From: a virus
Direction: 5' to 3' (one strand)
DNA length: 49,207 nt
IMG/VR virus record: IMGVR_UViG_3300042691_034842
Location: 1-49,207 of that record
In this document: piece by piece, positions 8,042-13,991 of the stretch
Position numbering within the stretch: the stretch's first letter is position 1
Layout: every line of letters begins with the position of its first letter
The notes under the pieces: generated by a model
What the model was told of the DNA's origin: nothing
What the model saw: only the letters and a program-made list of their open reading frames with translations
The model's database searches: none
Position numbers and translations under genes: made by a program

Positions 8042-8350
8042 CTTTACTTTACGACCGCGTTTTTTACCTTCTACTATTTTCTTAATTTCAGCACATAACT
8101 CATATTCTTCAAGTTCAGCTAAATCATTAATACAATTATTTAATACTTCTTTATATTGTGATTTACCAACACCAAATATTAGTTGGTCTGTATTTTTAAA
8201 GGTAATTTCAAATATATCTATTTGATCTTTACCTCGTTTATAAGCACTTAAAATACATTTAGCCATTTTTAGAATAAGATCTGAGTCTCTATTTTTTAGT
8301 TTAGAGTAGAACTCATTGCTATTTTTCATGTTTAAATAGTGACATGCCAT
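8027..8350 (-). CDS. Unknown helical protein, 107 aa
   Basis: 107 residues, helical, with a basic C-terminus (EGKKRGRKVKESNV). No recognised family. Overlapping its stop codon is a strong terminator, so it ends a transcript. An alternative start lies at MKNSNEFYSK. Confidence 0.7.
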   Translation of the reverse strand: MACHYLNMKNSNEFYSKLKNRDSDLILKMAKCILSAYKRGKDQIDIFEITFKNTDQLIFGVGKSQYKEVLNNCINDLAELEEYELCAEIKKIVEGKKRGRKVKESNV

Positions 8351-8362
8351 AGTTATAAATAT

Positions 8363-8830
8363 TTATTTATTTTTTCCTGTATAGGTATTAGTTAAGGAGT
8401 GACAATTAGGGCAAAGGAATCTTAAATTAGATAATTTATAATTCCAAGCATTACCATCAATATGATCTAAATGTAAAGATAATTTTTTACCTATCCACTC
8501 TGAAATTCCACATTCGTTACATTCTTGCGGAATAAGATTTTCTTGTATAATACGTTTTCTTACTGAAGCACGAGTTGCATAATCCTCTATACTAATTATT
8601 CTTTTTTTGAAATTCTTTTTTAATCCTTTACCTGATTGGTTTGTATTGTAACAACCATATTCTATAGCGTATCTTTTAAAGGTATTAATATGCAATCCTA
8701 ATCTAGAAGCAGCATGTGACATTGATTCACTACTATTACATATATCAATGAACTCTTGTTGGGGAATATCTTTGGGTTTAATTCCTGATTTTTCCCAGCT
8801 ATTTGGTTTTTTAGTATTATATTGTTTCAT
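8363..8830 (-). CDS. HNH homing-type endonuclease
   Basis: 155 residues. The N-terminal half looks like a helix-turn-helix (MSHAASRLGLHINTFKRYA) used by free-standing phage HNH enzymes to read DNA. The nuclease part has CNEC at 104-107, LDHIDG at 121-126 and CPNCH at 140-144, all metal and catalytic positions intact. It lies directly after the intron-containing tRNA-Leu, the position expected of an endonuclease that spreads a neighbouring intron; that link is inference. Confidence 0.9.
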   Translation of the reverse strand: MKQYNTKKPNSWEKSGIKPKDIPQQEFIDICNSSESMSHAASRLGLHINTFKRYAIEYGCYNTNQSGKGLKKNFKKRIISIEDYATRASVRKRIIQENLIPQECNECGISEWIGKKLSLHLDHIDGNAWNYKLSNLRFLCPNCHSLTNTYTGKNK

Positions 8831-8874
8831 ATCAATAAATATTGGTAAATACTAGAAACCAATATTTTTTTGTG

Positions 8875-9156
8875 TGCCCCCAACGAGAATCGAACTCGTA
8901 CTCGCTTACTAAGCGAACAGGATTTTCTTACTACTATAGCTTTCGCTACCTTTTCAGTTTGTAGTCTGGACTATACCTTCACCTTATTTTTCAACTTAGG
9001 TGTTCCGTGTCTAGTCTCTACACCTTCCCTTTCGGGCTTGGCTCGGTATTACCATTTTAAAGGCTTCACCGAATTTACGGAATTTTACTCTTTAGATTTC
9101 TCTAAAGGCACTCAAATAACTAAGTCCTGCGTGTCTACCTATTCCACCACAGGGGC
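8875..9156 (-). tRNA. tRNA-Leu(UAA), interrupted by a group I intron
   Basis: Exons 9122-9156 and 8875-8926. Spliced, they form a class II leucine tRNA: acceptor GCCCCTG/TGGGGGC with two wobbles, anticodon stem CAGGA/TCCTG with loop CTTAAAA, long variable arm and T-loop TTCGATT, discriminator A. The 195-nt insertion lies after the first anticodon base (U34). CCA is not encoded. Confidence 0.92.
8927..9121 (-). ncRNA. Group I intron in the tRNA-Leu(UAA) anticodon loop
   Basis: 195 nt. The conserved core reads on the minus strand: GAGCCAAGCC (P4/P5 side), GGTGTAGAGACTAGAC (P3/P7 side), AAGGTATAGTCCAGAC (P7/P3 side) and a TAGCGAAAGCTA hairpin (P9-like). The intron follows U and ends in G, as group I introns do. 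Core sequence and insertion point match, as I recall, the cyanobacterial tRNA-Leu(UAA) group IC3 intron (about 250 nt in Anabaena). It is shorter and has no internal ORF. Confidence 0.93.
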
Positions 9157-9158
9157 AT

Positions 9159-9280
9159 TTGCTGTCTTTCCAGCAGTCAGAAGAACTTGAAACTTACCTA
9201 CGCACCAGTGAGGTATTCTTCATGTTTGTTCACAGAGCCTAAGCAGTGTCTAGTATGCTTTTGGTTGTCGTGCGTATCAA
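9159..9280 (-). ncRNA. Structured RNA, copy 1 (upstream of tRNA-Leu(UAA))
   Basis: About 120 nt ending 2-3 nt before the tRNA-Leu 5' end. It shares long identical blocks with the copy at 12286-12408: CGCACGACAACC, TTAGGCTCTGTGAA, TACCTCACTG and GTGCGTAGGTAA. Helices: TACGCAC/GTGCGTA (9199-9205 with 9270-9276), GAAGAA/TTCTTC (9180-9185 with 9216-9221), which crosses the first as a pseudoknot, and a final TGCTG/CAGCA hairpin (9160-9175). I do not recognise the family. Confidence 0.75.
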
Positions 9281-9283
9281 TGA

Positions 9284-9371
9284 TAGTTTATCCTTTTTAC
9301 TCATCAAGTAATCCGTCCTATTGTAGGCACTTTGGCTCCTTAAAAACATACTACCAAACTAAACATCCTCG
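9284..9371 (-). other. Spacer between structured RNA and tRNA-like RNA
   Basis: I see no gene in these 88 bases. They may form an extension of the adjacent structured RNA, but the second copy of that RNA lacks a counterpart, so they are probably not part of the core. Confidence 0.4.
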
Positions 9372-9528
9372 CTGTAAGGGAAGGATTCGAACCTTCATAC
9401 GGTGATTCAATAAACGACATTTGTACTGCAGCTTGTGGTCAATCCTTATCGTTTATCTATTTCATTTTCCGCGCCCACGAGACGAGTGGGTGTGTATACC
9501 ATGGTCTAGACTCTTTCACCACCTTACA
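9372..9528 (-). ncRNA. tRNA-like RNA 1, abnormal centre (157 nt)
   Basis: Ends fold like a tRNA: acceptor TGTAAGG/CCTTACA (7 bp), T-arm GAAGG-TTCGAAT-CCTTC and discriminator G. The D region resembles a leucine-type D-arm (GGTGGTGAAA...ATGGTATACAC) with 11 extra bases. The centre has a hairpin CCCAC/GTGGG with a loop lacking U33, and a long side arm ATAAACGA/TCGTTTAT. It is about 70 nt too long for a normal tRNA and I cannot assign an anticodon. It may be an intron-bearing tRNA, a decayed tRNA or a Y-RNA-like molecule. Confidence 0.6.
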
Positions 9529-9541
9529 ATTTTGTTTGATT

Positions 9542-9739
9542 TTATCTAGCTTCTTTATAAAGACGAATCAAAGTAAGTGCTATATCTACAGGAGCTAATA
9601 TCCAACACATAATCACAAGACCTAAAGTATCAAGTCCTGGGCTAATGCCCAATCCTCCTGCCTGTACATCACGATTCCATCTACGAAAAGTCATTATTAA
9701 ACAATAAGCTAAACATATTAAATAATAGGTCCAAAACAT
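9542..9739 (-). CDS. Small membrane protein, 65 aa
   Basis: 65 residues with two hydrophobic stretches (WTYYLICLAYCLIMTF and LGLVIMCWILAPVDIALTLI) separated by a polar, Gly-rich linker. It starts 12 nt after the RNase H-like gene, so it is probably translated from the same transcript. No recognised family. Confidence 0.65.
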   Translation of the reverse strand: MFWTYYLICLAYCLIMTFRRWNRDVQAGGLGISPGLDTLGLVIMCWILAPVDIALTLIRLYKEAR

Positions 9740-9751
9740 AATTTTTATTTT

Positions 9752-10210
9752 TTATTTTACAAGAGCATCAGCAGCATACGTCATCATTGGACATTCACCT
9801 TTATGTCTTACTTTATATCCCATACCTGTTACAATACCTACAGCACTTGCTAATGCTTGATTTGAACGGTATTTTGGATCAGGATTAAGATCAATATCAA
9901 TCCAAGTTGCTACTATACTTGTTTCATTTTTAATTGCTTCTGCCACTTCAACAGAAAACCATACTTCATTTAATAAACGAACTGTATTTTCTTTTTCACG
10001 TAATGTATTAAATCTTGAATATAATACATGAGCTCCTTTTCCTGGGCGTGAAAGTCCAATTACAATAGCATATATTGTTTCGTTTTTTCTGTTTTGTGAA
10101 TCACATCCAATAAGTATTTCTACATTATCGTGTTGTAATATGTATTCTTTTATATATTGTATTAGCTCAATTTTTTGATTTGAAGCTAATGTTTTAAACA
10201 TTTTTTCCAT
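9752..10210 (-). CDS. RNase H-like protein, DUF458/YkuK type
   Basis: 152 residues. GCDSQ at 35-39, then YAIVIGLSRPGKGAHVLYSR and DIDLNP near 105-110, follow the layout of DUF458 (Bacillus YkuK), a family predicted to have an RNase H fold. Acidic residues for metal binding are present. It lies directly after the structured leader RNA (10211-10535), so a role in cutting or trimming RNA in this locus is attractive but only inferred. Confidence 0.75.
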   Translation of the reverse strand: MEKMFKTLASNQKIELIQYIKEYILQHDNVEILIGCDSQNRKNETIYAIVIGLSRPGKGAHVLYSRFNTLREKENTVRLLNEVWFSVEVAEAIKNETSIVATWIDIDLNPDPKYRSNQALASAVGIVTGMGYKVRHKGECPMMTYAADALVK

Positions 10211-10535
10211 AATTTAAAATTTAATAACTGAGAAAATTTAACTGAGTTTGTTTTGATATTTGCAGAATCGAAGTAACTCAACTATAACTACAGCATTAAT
10301 AAATTGACCGAGATTTCTGGGGTGAGTCGTTCGGTAGCTCCGAACAGCACCAGGGAATTTATACTCGTCGTCAAGTGTTTTTTAAGCACCAGTACACGTC
10401 CTCTACCCTGATAACTCGAGGGAAGTTGGTAGATTGTATTTAAAATGAGCGGCATGTAGCCGCGGTATTTAATTACGAAGTACCTCACCTAATCCTTACT
10501 ACGGTAATATTTTAATCAAAGATCTATTTGTTATA
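10211..10535 (-). ncRNA. Structured leader or non-coding RNA downstream of TROVE gene
   Basis: About 325 bases, less AT-rich than the flanking genes, between the TROVE gene and the RNase H-like gene. Minus-strand hairpins include TTCGG-AGCTA-CCGAA enclosed by CTGGTG...CACCCCAG, and CGCGGC...GCCGC. The 3' part matches the element at 14278-14408: GCTGTAGTTATAG, then GAGTTACTTCG, whose GAGTT pairs with a downstream AACTC. A 66-codon frame (10288-10488) exists, but its GC-rich codons and paired sequence argue against a protein. Confidence 0.65.
10516..10525 (-). promoter_or_regulatory. boxA-like site, copy 1
   Basis: Minus strand AGATCTTTGA near the start of the leader RNA. It matches the sites at 14399-14408 and 15866-15882 and resembles boxA antitermination elements. 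Confidence 0.4.
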
Positions 10536-10572
10536 TATAAATATACGGGCGGCGTTTTAAACCGCCCATATA
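10536..10572 (-). promoter_or_regulatory. Hairpin plus -10-like box between TROVE gene and leader RNA
   Basis: GGGCGG and CCGCCC (10547-10567) form a GC-rich hairpin right after the TROVE stop codon, a plausible terminator without a pure T-tract. It is followed at once by GTATATTTATAT, a -10-like box that could start the leader RNA. Confidence 0.6.
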
Positions 10573-12114
10573 TTATATTTCAATTGCTTCAATAGCTTTA
10601 ATCAGTGCTTTTGGATCAATTTCTACTTTTTTAATCAGTTCATAAATGTCTGATGAATATCCGTAAATACCATAAACTTTACTTCCTGGTTTAAACATTG
10701 TAGTTCCATATCCGCAAATATCTACTGAATATACATGCATATTTGCATATGCTGATTTTTCTATGTGATCTTTACCTTGCATATCTGAAATTATAAACAC
10801 ACGATCATAGTTTTTTCCTATAGTTCTGAATATGCTTTCAAATGCTGTTCCATATCCTACTGATCCTTGTTGACCTAAGAATTGATTCTTAAGTGTATTT
10901 ACACTATCAAGTGGGTTAAACTTAATTTGAGTAGTTCTATCAGCAAAATGATAAACATCGGCATTAATACCCTTAGCTAATGTAGCTGCAATTAATGCTG
11001 CTTTTGCAATAGCGGATTCTGAACCAGCATTTTTATTAGCTAATCTAATTCGTGAGGTCATTGAACCTGAACTATCAAATATTACTGCTGTTTTTCCATG
11101 TGGAAATAATTCAGTTAAGTTTGGAATAGCTAACTCATAAGCTGTATTTAAAGCATTTATAAATGGTCTTGCTCCACTTGCTCCAAATTCATCTAACATT
11201 ATTTCTAATGCTAAATCAATTTGGTGAGGAAATACTAATGATTGCTTAATTAGAGCTTTATCAGTTAATAATTCACAAGCACCTTTAATAACTTCGGATT
11301 TAGCTCCTGTTTTTAAGATGTTTCTTAAGTTACGTAGTAACGCTAAGTAACCAATCTTACGAGTTTCAATCAATTCAGCAAAGTTATCTTCTTTAGCTTC
11401 ATTTAATACTGCTACAGCTTGTTCAGCAGTAATTTTTCCTGCTTTTACTTTAGCTGCTACTTCTTGACCTGCTTTAGTATTTTTATCTTCTACTGTGTTA
11501 AATTGCTTTAACTCACCTTTCATCAATTTAGCAAACACTGACTTCATCTTTTCAGAAGGTTTTGGGTGTACTAAATTAATAATATCAACTAAAGATAAAT
11601 CACGATTTTTAGCTTGATATTTTGCTAATTCATATTCATCAGCTGCTTCTAAAGCCGCTTTAAATCCTTTTTTGATAGCGTTTGATAATTGTTTACCTGG
11701 GTTTCTAGCTTGATAGCATGCTGCTATTTCTAGCATATCATCTAAACGATAGATGACACCACCAGCATTTGCTTTTCTTTCTCTTTTAGAGAAGAATCTA
11801 GCACCTAAACTATCACCAGCTAATACTTTAGCTAATTCTACAGCACCAAAGTGTGTAACAGTTCTTTGACCCATAACACTACGAGCATATACCATTGCTT
11901 TTGCAGCGAATACTTTATCAGTTTTAGCTACTTCAGCAATAACATTAGCAAAACGTTGTTCGCGTTCACCTAGTTTTTCATAATACTTATTATCCAAACC
12001 TGTAGCTAAAATTGCTACTAGTTCAGTTTTTGAATCATATTGATAACCATTTCCACCTTGGTGGTTTACAACTGTTTGTACAGTTGGTTTTGCTTTTGCA
12101 TTAAAACGTGCCAT
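10573..12114 (-). CDS. TROVE/vWA protein (Ro60-like RNA-binding protein)
   Basis: 513 residues. The N-terminal 330 residues form a HEAT-like TROVE module (early block QRTVTHFGAVELAKVLAG; FKAALEAADEYELAKYQA at 151-168; LVHPKPSEK near 181-189). The C-terminal third is a von Willebrand A domain with an intact metal site DSSGS at 347-351 and ISDMQ near 442. This is the Ro60/Rsr architecture. Known relatives bind misfolded small RNAs and Y RNAs and, in bacteria, work with exonucleases in rRNA or tRNA processing. Here it sits inside a tRNA and structured-RNA cluster. It has its own promoter-like element at 12164-12189. Confidence 0.93.
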   Translation of the reverse strand: MARFNAKAKPTVQTVVNHQGGNGYQYDSKTELVAILATGLDNKYYEKLGEREQRFANVIAEVAKTDKVFAAKAMVYARSVMGQRTVTHFGAVELAKVLAGDSLGARFFSKRERKANAGGVIYRLDDMLEIAACYQARNPGKQLSNAIKKGFKAALEAADEYELAKYQAKNRDLSLVDIINLVHPKPSEKMKSVFAKLMKGELKQFNTVEDKNTKAGQEVAAKVKAGKITAEQAVAVLNEAKEDNFAELIETRKIGYLALLRNLRNILKTGAKSEVIKGACELLTDKALIKQSLVFPHQIDLALEIMLDEFGASGARPFINALNTAYELAIPNLTELFPHGKTAVIFDSSGSMTSRIRLANKNAGSESAIAKAALIAATLAKGINADVYHFADRTTQIKFNPLDSVNTLKNQFLGQQGSVGYGTAFESIFRTIGKNYDRVFIISDMQGKDHIEKSAYANMHVYSVDICGYGTTMFKPGSKVYGIYGYSSDIYELIKKVEIDPKALIKAIEAIEI

Positions 12115-12163
12115 TTTACTACTAATTTAATTGTTAGAGAATATTAATTGCTTTTTACTTAAT

Positions 12164-12189
12164 AAATGTAAGACTATCTTTTTTGACAA
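12164..12189 (-). promoter_or_regulatory. Promoter-like element, TROVE gene
   Basis: Minus strand TTGTCAAAA, 10 nt, then TACATTT, about 50 nt before the ATG. Spacing is 16 nt. The longer untranslated leader distinguishes it from other members. Confidence 0.5.
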
Positions 12190-12201
12190 CCAAACTTTTT
12201 G

Positions 12202-12283
12202 TGCCCAGAGAGAGACTCGAACTCTCACGCCTTTCGGCACCAGTTTCTAAAACTGGCGTGTACTGCCATTTCACCACCTGGGC
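12202..12283 (-). tRNA. tRNA-Leu(UAG)
   Basis: Class II tRNA without intron. Acceptor GCCCAGG/TCTGGGC, D-arm GGTGAAATGGCAGTACAC, anticodon loop TTTAGAA, variable arm GCCGAAAGGC, T-loop TTCGAGT, discriminator A. Confidence 0.95.
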
Positions 12284-12285
12284 AT

Positions 12286-12408
12286 AGAGTGGGCCTTTCC
12301 CCACGGTCAAACAAGCTTGAAATTTACCTACGCACAGTGAGGTACTTGTTGTGATCATTCACAGAGCCTAACCCTTTACTAGTATAGTTTCGGTTGTCGT
12401 GCGTGTCA
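12286..12408 (-). ncRNA. Structured RNA, copy 2 (upstream of tRNA-Leu(UAG))
   Basis: Second copy of the RNA at 9159-9280, again ending 2-3 nt before a leucine tRNA. Stems change in compensated fashion: AACAAG/CTTGTT (12310-12315 with 12345-12350) replaces GAAGAA/TTCTTC, and the final hairpin is GTGGG/CCCAC instead of TGCTG/CAGCA. The outer ACGCAC/GTGCGT stem is kept. Confidence 0.78.
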
Positions 12409-12413
12409 TGCTG

Positions 12414-12509
12414 TAGTCAGGACAGGATTCGAACCTGCAGTGTAGGACTTATTTTTTTTTGCCTCTATCCGTTACGGAACACCCTTTAGCCAATTTGGGA
12501 CACCTGACT
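12414..12509 (-). ncRNA. tRNA-like RNA 2, abnormal centre (96 nt)
   Basis: Acceptor AGTCAGG/CCTGACT and T-arm GCAGG-TTCGAAT-CCTGT are perfect, and the D-region (TCCC...GGCTAAAGGG) is of serine or tyrosine type. The centre is two imperfect hairpins (TCCG-TAA-CGGA, then TAG.GG...CCTA around an A9 run) and no standard 7-nt anticodon loop is visible. Acceptor and T-arm are nearly identical to tRNA-like RNA 3. Confidence 0.6.
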
Positions 12510-12512
12510 GTT

Positions 12513-12758
12513 TTATAAGCCATCTTCCCAACGCCCTAAAACTAGTTGAGGAATTATTCCGGTATTCTCTTTCTCAAATAAACTTTCATCAAATTTAAAA
12601 TCAACAACTATTTTTTCATCGCTTACCCAATTTTTACCAAAATCTTCAATAGTTAATTCGGCACCATATTTAACTAACAATGCTTTTAACTCATTATAAA
12701 ATAATTGTTGCTTTTCAACAGTTGAATTATATTGCTTTTCCTTGTTCATATTATACAA
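12513..12758 (-). CDS. Unknown small protein between tRNAs
   Basis: Up to 81 residues; MNKEKQYNSTVEKQ three codons later is an alternative start. Helical first half and acidic second half (DFKFDESLFEKENTG). Its composition fits phage genes. No family recognised. It sits between two tRNA-like RNAs with related ends. Confidence 0.65.
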   Translation of the reverse strand: MYNMNKEKQYNSTVEKQQLFYNELKALLVKYGAELTIEDFGKNWVSDEKIVVDFKFDESLFEKENTGIIPQLVLGRWEDGL

Positions 12759-12800
12759 ATTAGTGCTATTATAGCCATTGTTTTTAGTTTTTATTTTTCG

Positions 12801-12925
12801 TAGTCAGGACAGGATTCGAACCTGTAATTTATATAAACGTAGGGTTGCAACCCCTAACTGCCTAAGTGTCATACACCTCCTGCTTGGACATTTATATTGC
12901 GTCTAACCAATTTCGCCACCTGACT
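12801..12925 (-). ncRNA. tRNA-like RNA 3, leucine-type ends (125 nt)
   Basis: Acceptor AGTCAGG/CCTGACT, T-arm ACAGG-TTCGAAT-CCTGT, and a textbook leucine D-arm (TGGCGAAATTGG...GACGC). The centre is about 40-50 nt too long: ATATAAA/TTTATAT pairs around an AGGTGT-ATG-ACACTT hairpin and a stem TAGGG-GTTGCAA-CCCTA. That last stem looks like an anticodon arm (UGC) but is displaced. An unspliced intron or a non-translating tRNA mimic would both fit. Confidence 0.6.
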
Positions 12926-12932
12926 ATCTTAG

Positions 12933-13004
12933 AAGCCTCGGAGGAACTCGAATCCCCAACGTTCTCCTTAGAAGGGAGACATTCTTCCATTGAATTACGA
13001 GGCC
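12933..13004 (-). tRNA. tRNA-Arg(UCU)
   Basis: Acceptor GGCCTCG/CGAGGCT with a G1-U72 wobble, D-arm ATTC/GAAT, anticodon stem TCTCC/GGAGA with loop CTTCTAA, T-loop TTCGAGT. Confidence 0.93.
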
Positions 13005-13009
13005 AAATG

Positions 13010-13081
13010 AGCAGGTAGTCAGAATCGAACTGACATCTCGAGTTTGGAAGACTAGAGCACTAACCGTTGTGCTATACCTGC
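13010..13081 (-). tRNA. tRNA-Gly(UCC), first copy
   Basis: Acceptor GCAGGTA/TACCTGC, D-arm GCACAACGGTTAGTGC, anticodon loop CTTCCAA with one stem mismatch, T-loop TTCGATT, discriminator U as expected for glycine. Confidence 0.93.
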
Positions 13082-13169
13082 AATTCAAAGACAAACCTCG
13101 GCCTTGTATACCGACTTGGAAACCCTTTAGCTAGCCACTAACACTGATTGTAGTCTATTTGTCTTTTTG
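13082..13169 (-). ncRNA. Spacer RNA closed by a 9-bp inverted repeat
   Basis: AAAGACAAA (13087-13095) and TTTGTCTTT (13158-13166) bracket the whole interval between tRNA-Gly and tRNA-Thr. The enclosed 62 nt are less AT-rich than nearby genes and contain no ORF. Confidence 0.5.
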
Positions 13170-13253
13170 AGCCGAGCAAGAGATTCGAACTCTCAGTGGA
13201 CTTTCGTCGCCTGCTTACAAGGCAGGTGCAATCAACCATTATGCGAACTCGGC
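13170..13253 (-). tRNA. tRNA-Thr(UGU) with enlarged variable arm
   Basis: Acceptor GCCGAGT/GCTCGGC, D-arm GCATAATGGTTGATTGC, anticodon stem CCTGC/GCAGG with loop CTTGTAA, T-loop TTCGAAT. The variable region is 15 nt with a GAC-GAAA-GTC hairpin, unusual for threonine. The rest is regular. Confidence 0.88.
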
Positions 13254-13473
13254 ATTATTTGTAGCGTATACTAGTGTCGATCTAGTCTAAAATCGGATAT
13301 GAGCCAATTTTGGTCGCCGGACCATACGCCAAGTAAAACACTGCTGGGATACCCGTCTCGTCCCAATCTTAACGGCTTTATTGAAGTTTTATGATGCATC
13401 GGCCGAGGGTGATACTGCTTTTATTCTCATTCGGTTTGTCGACAACCAGCCTGAGAGTCAGTCAGTGTTTTGT
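13254..13473 (-). ncRNA. Long structured spacer between tRNA-Thr and tRNA-Met
   Basis: 220 bases with no gene. Two modules are visible on the minus strand: one closed by AAAACACTG/CAGTGTTTT and containing a GGGA...TCCC hairpin and the near-palindrome GGTTGTCGACAAACC; the other closed by GCGTAT/ATACGC with GGTC-CGGC-GACC inside. The second is tRNA-sized but has no T-loop. Confidence 0.5.
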
Positions 13474-13545
13474 TGCGGTGGGCTAGATTCGAACTAGCGA
13501 TTTTGACCTTATGAGAGTCACGAGATGACCACTTCTCTACCCCGC
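13474..13545 (-). tRNA. tRNA-Met(CAU) or tRNA-Ile2(CAU)
   Basis: D-arm GAGAAGTGGTCATCTC, anticodon stem TGACT/GGTCA with loop CTCATAA, T-arm GCTAG-TTCGAAT-CTAGC. The acceptor GCGGGGT/CCACCGC carries mismatches. The CAU anticodon alone cannot separate methionine from lysidine-modified isoleucine. Confidence 0.88.
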
Positions 13546-13557
13546 AATATAAGTTTG

Positions 13558-13630
13558 TAGTGATGACGAGACTCGAACTCGTAACCTCGATGGTATAAGC
13601 ATCTTGCGCTGACCATTGCGCCACATCACC
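13558..13630 (-). tRNA. tRNA-Ile(UAU)
   Basis: Acceptor GGTGATG/CATCACT, D-arm GCGCAATGGTCAGCGC, anticodon loop CTTATAC (UAU), T-loop TTCGAGT, discriminator A. Confidence 0.9.
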
Positions 13631-13713
13631 AAATTTAAATAACTACTTACTCTATATAACCACCATCCACGTCATGCGCTGGTTGAGCTCAGCCAGCAAG
13701 TAGTTTGTTTAAG
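13631..13713 (-). ncRNA. Spacer RNA closed by an 8-bp inverted repeat
   Basis: AACTACTT (13641-13648) and AAGTAGTT (13698-13705) bracket a 49-nt interior containing a GCTGG/CCAGC hairpin. No ORF. Confidence 0.5.
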
Positions 13714-13787
13714 CCGGAACAACGGGATTCGAACCCGTACCGCACACCGTGACAAGGTGGCATTGTAAACCATTCAACCATGCTCCG
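13714..13787 (-). tRNA. tRNA-Asp(GUC)
   Basis: Acceptor CGGAGCA/TGTTCCG, anticodon loop TTGTCAC (GUC), T-arm ACGGG-TTCGAAT-CCCGT, discriminator G as usual for aspartate. Confidence 0.93.
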
Positions 13788-13896
13788 GAATAAAGTAAGA
13801 AAGTTCATTACGTCTAACAAACCAGTGTTTCTACTTTGGCTCAATCGAATTATGATCACTTCACGATGTGTTGCATTTCGTCTACTTCTTACTTTG
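13788..13896 (-). ncRNA. Spacer RNA closed by a 10-bp inverted repeat
   Basis: AAAGTAAGAA (13792-13801) and TTCTTACTTT (13886-13895) pair perfectly over 10 bp and abut the flanking tRNAs. The 84-nt interior has no ORF. Confidence 0.55.
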
Positions 13897-13968
13897 TACT
13901 CCCGACGAGAATCGAACTCGCATTTTCAGATCGAAAATCTGACATCCTAACCATTAGATGACAGGAGC
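13897..13968 (-). tRNA. tRNA-Glu(UUC)
   Basis: Acceptor GCTCCTG/CGGGAGT, D-arm ATCTAATGGTTAGGAT, anticodon stem TCAGA/TCTGA with loop TTTTCGA, T-loop TTCGATT. Confidence 0.95.
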
Positions 13969-13991
13969 GTAATGATGAAAGAATATTGGTA

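Noticed and set aside
9159-9280. HDV-like or hammerhead ribozyme upstream of tRNA-Leu
   Set aside because: There is a pseudoknot, but no hairpin between the two crossing helices as in HDV, and no CUGAUGA/GAAA hammerhead core. The class remains undefined.
8870-9405. Plus-strand frames of 106 and 72 codons over the tRNA-Leu locus
   Set aside because: They are antisense to the intron-bearing tRNA and the pseudoknotted RNA. No gene in the window is credibly on the plus strand.
10288-10488. 66-codon frame on the minus strand downstream of the TROVE gene
   Set aside because: It lies in a strongly paired, less AT-rich region matched elsewhere as a non-coding leader, and its codons are unlike the surrounding genes.
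10211-10535. tmRNA or RNase P RNA
   Set aside because: No T-loop and acceptor pair for a tmRNA and no GAGGAAAGTC-type or ACAGAA core for RNase P RNA.
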